Positions 20,772 to 29,642 of a DNA stretch of 64,000 bases are shown piece by piece (position 1 is the stretch's first letter; every line of letters begins with the position of its first letter). Position numbers and translations under genes: made by a program. Location: NCBI GenBank assembly GCA_020310875.1, contig CM035433.1, positions 107,871,758 through 107,935,757 on the forward strand, in the 5' to 3' direction. The stretch comes from Ceratopteris richardii (Eukaryota; Streptophyta; Polypodiopsida; Polypodiales; Pteridaceae). Below the pieces are notes generated by a model. It had not been told where the DNA came from, did not search any database, and saw only the letters and a program-made list of their open reading frames with translations.

Positions 20772-21836
20772 TGTAGCTCAGTGATGAGTAGCACCTCCTT
20801 TAATGTCAATCCGGGAAGACATGAGGATGGTATGAAGACCTTGAACAAGTGATGGCACAAGTGTGTGAGTGAGAAGCACACCAACATGCACACACAAAAA
20901 CACACACCTGCACACACGGCAAGAAGAGAGAGAGAGAGACAATGGAGTTCTTTAGATTACTCAAAAGTGACTCTTACAAGTTCAATTCTACAACAAGATA
21001 ACCTCAAAAATGACCTCTCTAGCTCTTTTTATAGTTTTTGACTAGTTTTTGGCCCTGTCCAGACCTAGTGTCCGGCCTAGTTAAAAATTAGGTTCTAGGG
21101 CCTATTTGAGGGCTCAAATGGAGTCTAAAAAATATGAAAATTGATAGGTAGGTACTTCTAATGATCCTCAAGCTGAAGGACTCCTTGGCTTGCACAAAAT
21201 GGAGTCGAAACTATCCCACAATGGTATTTACAAGGTTAATGAAGTGATGAAAATCACTGTTCAAATGCGGTTTGGTTGGAAAATTTGGATGGCCTATTTG
21301 CCAGATCTTCGTTGACTACTTTGTCTGCTTATGCCTTCTCTCCGCTCTGGCTCCCTTCTTTGGCTTCCTTGTCTTGTGAGCCCTTGGGCGCCTTGACTAC
21401 TGCCAACACCCCCCCTCTCTCGCGTCTGTCGTCTCTGACAAACCGTTGTTTGGCTGAGCGTTTGACATAGAATTCAACCACGTCTGAAGCTAGGTGGTGT
21501 TCTTCTAGCCGTAGCCCTCTTGCTAAGTCAGTGAGGAGAGCATCCCAATCCACTGGACTTGGAACATCCGGATGTGACACACGCAATTGTTCTGAATGTA
21601 ATGTGTGCTCCATTGCAAAGAGGTGGAGTACGTGGGAGGGTCTAGGAACAAAGACTTCAGAGTGGTATTCCCAGAACCCCATGATGAACATCTCTTCAAA
21701 TGTTTGCTTGTAGCAAGCGGGGAGGTATTTAATTCGTGCATGCCATGCATATATCACCAGGATGGAGGGGGTTGTACTCATATCCTAGACCAAGTCGAGG
21801 TTACGTGCTGTGAATCCAACTCCTGAGAAATGTGGG
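20772..21836 (-). mobile_element. Element K', first part (LTR and post-pol remnant)
   Basis: Duplicate of 2602-3666. LTR at 20772-21408 (hairpin AGTGAT-N4-ATCACT at 21243-21258), then the minus-strand post-pol C-terminal block with Q-T-F-E-E-M-F-I-M-G-F-W-E-Y (21781-21329). Element P is inserted at 21837; the remainder of K' is at 55768-57619. Confidence 0.85.
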
Positions 21837-22552
21837 TGTTGGCAGTAGCCTTGGTACACCAGGACGTACAAGACATGAAAGTCAAAGAAGGGAGTCAGAG
21901 CGAAGGGACAGCACAAGCAAACAGGGCAGTCAAAGAAGATCTGGCAAGTAGGCCAATATTTTTTCAAGACATTAATGCAAATCAAAGAGATGGACATGCA
22001 GGGAGGAAGGGCAAGTAGGGAGCTCGAAGATATGTATGGCAGATCACTAGAAGAAATCCCTACAACAACAGTGATTTTTATCACTAACAATCATTGTAAA
22101 TATCATTTCACCTTTTTGTAGCTCCATTTTGTGCAAGCCAAGGAGTCCTTGAGCTTGAGGAGCCTTAGAAGTAGTTGCGTACCAATTTTCGTATTTTTTA
22201 GATCTCGTTTGAGCCCCCAAATAAGCCCTGGAACCTAATTTTTAACTAGGCCGGACACTAGGTCTGGATAGGACCAAAAGCTAGTCAAAAACTATAAAAA
22301 GGGCTAGAGAGCTCATTTTTGGGGTTAGATTGTAATTGAAACGAACTTGTAAGAGCATTTTGAAAGTAATCTAAAAGCTCCATTGATTCTCGCTCTTTGT
22401 CTTGCCGTGTGTGCGCGTGTGTGTGTATGTGTGTGCATGCTAGTGTGCTTCTCACTCACGCACTTGTGCCGCCACTTGCTCGAGGTCTCCATACCATCCT
22501 CACGTCTTCCCGGATTGACATTAAAGGAGGTGTTACTCATCATTGAGCTACA
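21837..22552 (+). repeat. 5' LTR of gypsy P
   Basis: 716 bp, TGTTGGCAGTAG to GAGCTACA. It contains the hairpin AGTGAT-TTTT-ATCACT (22070-22085), TATAAAAA (22293-22300) and a TG-rich tract (22409-22437) downstream of it. The first 115 bp equal the coding tail of the post-pol ORF in the 3' copy. Confidence 0.95.
22293..22300 (+). promoter_or_regulatory. TATA box of P 5' LTR
   Basis: TATAAAAA followed by GGGCTAGAGAGCTC. The same block is in the 3' LTR (from 55509) and, reversed, in the K and N LTRs; the best promoter candidate for the genomic RNA. Confidence 0.65.
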
Positions 22553-22560
22553 CCAAATTT

Positions 22561-22578
22561 TGGCGCCGTTGCCGGGGA
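22561..22578 (+). promoter_or_regulatory. tRNA-Asp primer binding site of gypsy P
   Basis: TGGCGCCGTTGCCGGGGA, exact complement of the plant tRNA-Asp 3' end, eight bases after the LTR. Confidence 0.93.
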
Positions 22579-24403
22579 TCGAGCTTTGAGGACGAGCGTG
22601 TGATGGTAAGACGTAGAGTTGACGCGTTGGAGTTGTAGGTATTTTCTTCACTCTCATCGATTTTCTTTTACTTTCTTCACCATCTTCATCACCATCATCA
22701 TCATCACCATCTCCCACATCCATCTCCATCATCGCGAAAATTTCAGTTTTTTGACCATATCCCCATCTCCACCTCATTTCCCTCATTTCACTTGTGAGAG
22801 AGAGCGAGAGAGCGAAGTTGCATGTGCTATTTTTTTGCATGTTTTGTGAGCATTCTGCAGGTACAGGCCGCATCATCATCCCCAGCACCCTGCGCAGGTA
22901 CGGAAATCTGTGTAACTGTCTGTGTGTCGCCGAGCTCTGTCAATCGTGACCGACTGAAAACTTGCTCTAATTGCTAAACAAAGTGCATATCCATGACCTA
23001 CAGGCCTAGAGCTTCCCAAAAATGTGTTTAGTTTTTTGAAATTCCACAGATTTCTGTCAATCGCGATCGCTCTGTCAATCGCGATCGACAAACCACGACG
23101 GACAGACCTGTCAATCGCGATCGACACGTCAATCGCGATCGACAGCCCACGACGGCTCTGTCAATCGCGACCGACAGAGTCAACGACCGATTGACCACGA
23201 CCGACTGACCATACGCGTGACACGTGTCAATCACGATCGAGTCATCAATCGCGATCGACTCATCAATCGCGACCGACACAGTCAACGACTGTTTGACCAC
23301 GACGGACAGACCACGACGGCTCTGTCAATCGCGACCGACACGGTCAACGACTGTTTGACCACGATCGACAGACCCTCGCGACCGACCTGTCAATCGCGAT
23401 CGACTCATCAATCGCGACCGACAGAGTCAACGACGCTTTGACCACGATTGATTGACTTTTCGGCCACGTGTCAATCGCGACTGACCAGTCAATCGCGACG
23501 GACAGCCACGACGGACCTGTCAATCGCGATCGACACGTCGATCGCGACTGACCTGTCAATCGCGACCGACAGACTTTGCGAACGCGTTAGAAGGGCAAAT
23601 TAGGTCAAATTTTCAAGGCAAAATTATTGGTCTAAATTTTGATTGAGTGTGGGACAAACACTAGGGTGTAGTATTGCATCATTAGGCCGTGCCACAAGCT
23701 ACTCGAGTATTCCTGTTTGACTGTTAGCTTGTATTGAATCCTGATTTAACTCCCTAAACCCTGAACAGTCCTAACTTTTTCATACGAAATCCAATTTTTG
23801 AGCTCTTGGGCTTGTTGGAAAGCTCGTGGCATATACTACACGCCCTCAACTGTTTTTTATAAAGATAATGCATTGATTTTCAGAGAGGGTATTTTGAAGT
23901 TGGCCATAACCAGGGGGATCAAAGTCAGCGGTCTTTAGAATTATTTTCCTAAAAGTCACAATGCAGATGTGTGTTTGTGTCACATGAATGAAAGTGGTTG
24001 GTTTTTTCCTTTGCATATAAGCATCGAGCTAACCGTGGGACTTTTATAGGTCCATTGAGAGCAACTTGGAGCATACAAAGCAAGATTTCTTTGCAAGCTT
24101 GAGAACCGGGTTCTTGAGCACCATAAAGCAAGGGATCAACAAGTAAGGTTGGAATATTCTCAACTCCCTCTGTCATTTCCTAGCTCAAGCTAAGAACGAC
24201 TAGTGATAGGAGTAAGCCAGGGCGACGATAGGCAGTTATCAAGTTGAAGACTATCAAAAACTCAAGTTCAAGCTAAAAACTTAGTTACTGTACTGTCGAT
24301 AACCTAAAGGAAAAGAATCTAACGTGGAACGATCAACCTAAAGTACGAAGAACATTCAAGTGTTCCTGACGACGTGATATCAGACAAGACCATGAACACA
24401 ATA
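22579..24403 (+). other. Leader of gypsy P, first part
   Basis: Untranslated leader, with CATCAT/CACCAT-rich sequence at 22676-22735, GA repeats at 22793-22815 and a short-repeat array at 23054-23578. It is interrupted at 24404 by element M and resumes at 41365-41455. Before M inserted, the leader was about 1.9 kb, unusually long. Short frames within it are not conserved in M or N. Confidence 0.8.
23054..23578 (+). repeat. Leader array of TCGCGAYCGAC units (element P)
   Basis: Sixteen copies of TCGCGA, most within GTCAATCGCGAYCGACA, mixed with CCACGACGGAC and GTCAACGAC variants at irregular 15-40 bp spacing. Local palindromes such as TCGATCGCGA and TCGCGATCGC recur. CpG density is far above the neighbourhood. 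The position, between primer site and gag, matches the arrays of N and M, but the unit differs. Confidence 0.9.
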
Positions 24404-25299
24404 TGTGTACTTGAGCCGCAATGACTCAAGGACTTGTACCAATGAGACTATACCTCAATTGCAATACAAGTGCATATAGTGGAGTCCTTTGCACACATTT
24501 AATTATCAATCCGAAGGAATGACTTACCAAGTGTATGAAGACTTTTGCACACATGATAGAAAATGAAGTGAGTTAACTATCCAAGCAAGAGAAAAGACCA
24601 ATACTACCCACACCTACTGATAAACTGGAAGTGTTGCCGCAAACCTACTTTCAGCAGTTTTGGTTTTTTGAGGTTTTCTCCCAGCCCAGAACTCCGAACA
24701 TAGGCAATAGGGTACTCGTTTCGAAGCTCTCGACAAGACGAATCCAACGGTGGTGGTTTCACTCAATTCTGACCACTCTGCTGCAAGTTATGGCAGAAAC
24801 AGTGAATTACGGGAACTACTAACACCCGCGTTTTTGCTTCTCCTAGCTTACACACGCACTACAGCCACTCAAAACAAGGGGGAAGGGGTAGACAACAGTC
24901 CTACACTTGCATTTCAAGCATCACACACACATACATGAGCAAAATGAAGATCAAAATCAGCAAGGAAGAGGCAAACTCGAAATTTCAGAAGTGCCCTTCT
25001 TCACAATGACAAGAAGTCCTTTACAATGAGTCACTTTTGACTTATATACTAGTGCCCTAAGTTTGGTCTTTTCACACAAGAGACCGGCACTTTATTCACT
25101 AAATTGCTAACTTCCTACTAATGTACATGGGTAATTCACTAATCTTCTGAGTGGATGCATCTAGAGGACTCCTCTAGTGCATTTACAACGGAAAATATAT
25201 ACAAAAGTGGTTATGTTACAAAAAATTGTGTGTCCAAATCGGAAAAATTTTGGGGCCCGTCTTTTTTCTCTGCTTTCTGCGCTCTTTAGCTCTGCAACA
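24404..25299 (-). repeat. 3' LTR of gypsy M
   Basis: 896 bp; element sense TGTTGCAGAGC to CAAGTACACA. TATATAAG (reverse of 25041-25048) is the likely TATA box, and AGTCA-CTTT-TGACT at 25029-25042 is a small hairpin. By eye identical to 40464-41359. Confidence 0.95.
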
Positions 25300-25313
25300 C
25301 TCTCCCCCTCTTC
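25300..25313 (-). promoter_or_regulatory. Polypurine tract of gypsy M
   Basis: Minus strand GAAGAGGGGGAGAG directly before the 3' LTR. Confidence 0.88.
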
Positions 25314-25785
25314 GTCTCTGTCGTCCCTTGACAGACTTTGCTTCGCGAACGCGTCCCGTGGGTAGTGTTGTCTGCTTCTTGATCTTGCATTACGTTTTAG
25401 AGGCGCTTCAGCTTTTCCACTGCACGCTCCCCTTGGTCAGTGTTGTCTGCAGTTAAACAGACATGCAGATTCGATGGCCTTCTTGATTCAAGCTCTACAA
25501 CTCGAGAGCCTGATGTAGTTGTCTTGCCTGTTGACTCGGGTTGCCACGCACGCCACCAGTGACTAGGAATGTGCTGTTCTTAGTCACCCTCTTCAACTTT
25601 TCAGCCTCTACCCCTTTCTAACTTTTGGTCCTACTCTGATGTTTGAAAAGTCCACTACTCGGGACCCTGGGGTTTAGCTTTGTAGCCTGGTGCGTGCCCC
25701 TGCGGGGCTCTGTGCAGAGATGGGTGTTGCGCCCCTGCGGGGCTTCCTGCAGAGAGTGGTCCTTGATCATTTGATGTTTTATCTT
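25314..25785 (-). other. 3' untranslated region of gypsy M
   Basis: About 470 bp between the post-pol stop and the polypurine tract. It contains two copies of the perfect hairpin GCCCC-TGC-GGGGC (25696-25708 and 25731-25743) within an approximately 33-bp imperfect tandem repeat. No conserved frame. P has no such spacer: its ORF runs into the LTR. Confidence 0.7.
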
Positions 25786-28700
25786 TTACTGCGCACTTTT
25801 GGACTTGGACCTTCTTCTTCTTTTCTTTTTGCTTGATTGTCCCTCTACACGTCCCTCCTCCTGAACTCTGTCGTCCTCGACAGGCTTTCTGAGGCGACGC
25901 GTGTATGTTTGGATGGCTGTTTGCTCTCGTTGGTTCAGCAGATTTGCATGACATATCATAAATTCCTTCCATTGCTGTGACTTCACTCCGTCTTCTGGCG
26001 CCTGTCTGTGATCAGCGAAGAAGCTAGTTTCATAGCCCACCAGTCCTGCATTTAAATTTGAAGTCATCTTCACAAAAATTTCTGAATCAATTTCAAAGAA
26101 GCCTGTGAAGAATGCTTCTTCGAACGTCTGCATATACGTTGATGGCAAAAACATGAGACGAGAATAATATGCCATGATAGTTAGTCGGCTGGGAATAGTA
26201 GATAAATCAAAAATTAATGCTTCTGAGCCCTGCGTAATGCCGATGAAATTTAAAAATGTGTACTTAGCATGCTGGAACACCTTCAAAACTGTAATAAGCA
26301 TGCTGAATATTTTGTTGGTCATTTTGACGGCTAAGTCCGGAACTGTAGCATATCTGGCAATCCAAAATTCCATTGTTTTGACCATATATTCTTCTGTCGG
26401 TAGGTAGTTATGTGGCGGACTAGGTAGTAAGGGATAATTGAGCCACTGGTTATTAATATTGCCTTGGCACTGTCCTTCCCAAAATTGCATCCAAGATCGT
26501 CTGCGGGGTACAGGACAAAAAGATGGATTGACTTGAAGTGCATATGGAGATGCTTCCCACTGTACCCGCAATGTAGGATTCTTTTCCAAAAGCTTTCGTC
26601 TCCATATCGGATCTGCTCTCTCGAACTCCTCTTGAGTGTAATTGAACGTGTCATGTTTAAAGTGGAGGTTGTGGTCCGGATCCTTATTCGTTGCAGATTT
26701 TATATACTGCCGCGTCTGTTCTTTAAGTAGGCCGTATGGTACGTTGAATGGCTTCAAAATTTGATCCAATTGTTTATGCTCAATCTGAGCCTCTTTCATT
26801 ATCTGAATTATTTGATCTTCAAATTCAGCAGTGAGCTGGGACACCAGTAGTGCCCTTTCTGGTCTGCTCAATTCTGCAATGTCGCGTGTGTTAGGTTCTA
26901 GTGGAACCTCCTTTTCCGCCCTTATTGGAGAATGATACAAGGGGGGAGAGAGAGGACGTACCTCTTCCTCCACAGTAGCCGTAGTTTCTGGAGGAACTAC
27001 TGGTGTCCCTTGTTTCTCTTTTAGCTCAATCTGCTCCTGCAGCTGTTTAATGATGTCATCTTTATTCTTTAATTCTGCTTCAGCCTTGGCAATCGTCTCC
27101 TGATGTTTGATCAATTCTTGAGCAACTATATTCATGTGATCTGTGTCTTCTTTGCACTGTCTGAAATAATCATTTTCAGCTTTTTTCCATTTCTTGCGTA
27201 GAGCTGCAGTGTCATTCATATACCTTTTTTCCCAATCAGCAATGGTGTCTTGCTCCTGTTTGAGCTGATCTGCCATCTTGGTGATCTTTTCTTCCAGTTC
27301 TTTTATGTCCTCCGTTGAATGATTAGTTTCTGCTGGTGGTTGATCACTGAGGAGAGCTGTCATGAGCTCCTTGTTCCTGTTCCTTAAATTTTCCGCTTCC
27401 TCCATACTCACCTTGAGCTGTGATTCGAGTATTTTACCACGAGCGTTGATCCTTGTTTTCTCTTTTTCTGTCATATCTAATTTGTTCGTGAGCTCCAAAA
27501 TTTGTTCTTTTAGTTGGGCATTTTCCTTTTCTAATACCTGGCATTGTGTTTTGGTCTTCTTTATTTCCTCGTGTTTCTTTAAGGCTTGAGCTTCTGCTTT
27601 TGATAACCTATTAGTCAGCTCCACACCTTCTTTTTGAAGCTCCTGCTTTTCACGCATGACCTGATCGTAATCTTCATCAGCATCAAGCATTAACTGTTGA
27701 GTGTCTAGTGCAGTTCGAATCATATCCTGCACCACAGGCTTGAGCTGAGCTATATCGACGTTTAGCCATGTCCGTGGTATACTTGGGGTTTCTCCTGTGT
27801 GTACATCGTTCCCTTTTTCCACATGAATGGTTTCATTATGTGGTTGTCGGACTTGTAGTTGTACATTCAGTTCTTCGTTGTTTTTACCTTGATCCTTAGA
27901 TTTCGTGGCACTTCCTTGAAACGTGACGTCCAGGGGGGATGGTTCTGCCACAACCCTAAGTGGAGTGAAGGGTTCTTCGTCATGTCCTTCTTCTTGAGGC
28001 TTATCCTCTGATAGCACTAATTGTTCCTCATTATCAGATTTACCTTCTTTGATATGGGTAGTGGAGGCGTCTTTTGATTGAACAGGTTGTTTCCTTTCTT
28101 CTTCTTCCGGCTGTTTAGTAGCATTTGTGTCTACCTCTTTTGTCTGATCCTGTTCTTCGTGTCCGTCTTGGGTTGCGCCATAGTCCACTTCATTTAATTC
28201 CTCCCACTGTCCATCATCTTTTGATTCGCTTTGAATATCGACATTAAGCAATGAAGCGTCTGGTTCTTCTTGTTTCTCCGAGACCGAACTAGAATTATCC
28301 AAGCCTATTTCTTTATATCTATGAACTTTTGTGAGCTTGGCTTTCTGATCTGTTGCTTGTTGTGATTGCTTATAGTGGTGACCTTGCACTGGCAAATTAA
28401 CTTGCCCTTCTGTATATTGATGTGTCTCTTCAAGAGCTTCTGTCAAGTCTTTTTCCGTTATTTCTTTTCTTTTCTCAATCGTGGCCTTGGGAACAACATG
28501 GACCCTCTTCCGAATTTGTGTGTCCTCTTCCTGTAACTCGAGTTCTCTGAGTCTTTTTGTGCCTCTCATTCTGGGTTGAGAGCTTGGTTCCGCCATCTCC
28601 ACAATGGTTGTCTTTTTCTTTTTCTTAGGGACAGTTGCTACTTTGGCATATTGAGCTAAACCTGTTGATGAGGGCATTTCTTGTAGATGCTCCCTGATGC

Positions 28701-29436
28701 CTAGCGCATGGTATATCAGAATGGTCAGTGCAATACTCCCATTGAGGAACTTCTTGTTTTTCCATTGCTTCTTTGCTTCGAACAATCTTTCCTGCACATA
28801 TGGGGTCAGATTAATTTGATTCCCGATTTGTTTGATTGCATGCGACAGTAATTGCACGATGATTTTTTGTGGGGCCTTGTATCGGTGCATGTTAGGAAAG
28901 CAGAAATGCTGGTGAATTAGCCTGACCGCCTCCTCGATGTCCACCCGATTAATTTCGGTGAATGTTCTAGTTTTGGCACCTCGGCTTTCTTCCTTTACCA
29001 CTGTAATCCCATCCTTCTCCCATCCAAAAGCTTCCTTGATCAGTTCATGGGTGAACTGAATAATTACCCATTCTCCAACTTTGTCCATTACTCTAGCTTC
29101 TGGTACCAACGGGTCATGTAATGCTGGTTGTAATGTATTCATCACCTGTGTGCATCTTTGGAAATCTGGTTTGTAAATGGGTAACTCGAAATACTTGAGA
29201 ATGCCTGCTTTCGTCATGATATCCTGTATAGATGGCATCCCATGTAGTACTCGAAAATCCTGGGACAGAATAGTAAATTGATGATCGGTGTCCATAATCT
29301 TGATTGTTGCAAGGAAGATCGATTCCCCGTCAGGTTGATCTTCCCGGAACCAATGTCCCTTCGCCTTTGTAATACTTTGGGGTGGGAACTCCATGGCTTC
29401 TTCAGGTATGGTTGCTTCAGAATCTTGAGAAGACAT
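25786..29436 (-). CDS. Post-pol ORF: large coiled-coil protein of unknown function (M)
   Basis: The open frame extends from 29508; I prefer ATG 29436 (M-S-S-Q-D-S-E) because it aligns with the P start and follows a CAG acceptor-like site. About 1216 residues: an N-terminal globular part (to about 280) with a K-P-D-F-Q-R-C block and a K-x-W-K-N-K-K-F-L-N-G block; an acidic Gln/Glu linker (300-590); a long heptad-rich coiled coil (about 590-860); a conserved C-terminal domain (about 920-1170) with W-M-Q-F-W, W-L-N-Y, F-E-E-A-F-F-T-G-F-F-E-I-D-S-E-I-F-V; and a basic K/R tail like a nuclear localisation signal. No signal peptide or transmembrane segment, so not an envelope protein. Structural or nuclear-transport roles are guesses. 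Confidence 0.85.
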   Translation of the reverse strand: MSSQDSEATIPEEAMEFPPQSITKAKGHWFREDQPDGESIFLATIKIMDTDHQFTILSQDFRVLHGMPSIQDIMTKAGILKYFELPIYKPDFQRCTQVMNTLQPALHDPLVPEARVMDKVGEWVIIQFTHELIKEAFGWEKDGITVVKEESRGAKTRTFTEINRVDIEEAVRLIHQHFCFPNMHRYKAPQKIIVQLLSHAIKQIGNQINLTPYVQERLFEAKKQWKNKKFLNGSIALTILIYHALGIREHLQEMPSSTGLAQYAKVATVPKKKKKTTIVEMAEPSSQPRMRGTKRLRELELQEEDTQIRKRVHVVPKATIEKRKEITEKDLTEALEETHQYTEGQVNLPVQGHHYKQSQQATDQKAKLTKVHRYKEIGLDNSSSVSEKQEEPDASLLNVDIQSESKDDGQWEELNEVDYGATQDGHEEQDQTKEVDTNATKQPEEEERKQPVQSKDASTTHIKEGKSDNEEQLVLSEDKPQEEGHDEEPFTPLRVVAEPSPLDVTFQGSATKSKDQGKNNEELNVQLQVRQPHNETIHVEKGNDVHTGETPSIPRTWLNVDIAQLKPVVQDMIRTALDTQQLMLDADEDYDQVMREKQELQKEGVELTNRLSKAEAQALKKHEEIKKTKTQCQVLEKENAQLKEQILELTNKLDMTEKEKTRINARGKILESQLKVSMEEAENLRNRNKELMTALLSDQPPAETNHSTEDIKELEEKITKMADQLKQEQDTIADWEKRYMNDTAALRKKWKKAENDYFRQCKEDTDHMNIVAQELIKHQETIAKAEAELKNKDDIIKQLQEQIELKEKQGTPVVPPETTATVEEEVRPLSPPLYHSPIRAEKEVPLEPNTRDIAELSRPERALLVSQLTAEFEDQIIQIMKEAQIEHKQLDQILKPFNVPYGLLKEQTRQYIKSATNKDPDHNLHFKHDTFNYTQEEFERADPIWRRKLLEKNPTLRVQWEASPYALQVNPSFCPVPRRRSWMQFWEGQCQGNINNQWLNYPLLPSPPHNYLPTEEYMVKTMEFWIARYATVPDLAVKMTNKIFSMLITVLKVFQHAKYTFLNFIGITQGSEALIFDLSTIPSRLTIMAYYSRLMFLPSTYMQTFEEAFFTGFFEIDSEIFVKMTSNLNAGLVGYETSFFADHRQAPEDGVKSQQWKEFMICHANLLNQREQTAIQTYTRRLRKPVEDDRVQEEGRVEGQSSKKKRRRRSKSKSAQ

Positions 29437-29580
29437 CTGCACTCGTAAGTGAAGTATATTAGTTTCATACCAAAGAATGCAGTAGTGTGGTGCATTTCTG
29501 AGTATCATCGTTCTTCACTCCGTTCCCATAACCCCATAGTTGAGATCTCTTACCACCTTTTTTGTTTCTTTATCATTTTC

Positions 29581-29594
29581 CTGAAAGAAAACAA
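29581..29594 (-). promoter_or_regulatory. Candidate 3' splice site before post-pol ORF of M
   Basis: Minus strand TTGTTTTCTTTCAG, a strong pyrimidine tract plus CAG, lying between the gag-pol stop (29643) and the post-pol ATG. It fits expression of the second ORF from spliced RNA, as in env-like ORFs of other plant gypsy elements; the donor is not identified. Confidence 0.5.
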
Positions 29595-29642
29595 CTGTTA
29601 GCATAGCCGAAGCTTTTATTTATTTACACTGTAGATCCATTC

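Noticed and set aside
22325-22888. 187-codon minus-strand frame over the P 5' LTR and leader
   Set aside because: It spans LTR, primer site and leader with TG repeats and poly-Asp from CATCAT repeats; not conserved outside LTR copies.
25786-29508. Post-pol ORF as a retroviral envelope gene
   Set aside because: No signal peptide, no hydrophobic membrane segment, no furin-like site; it is coiled coil plus a soluble-looking domain with a basic tail.
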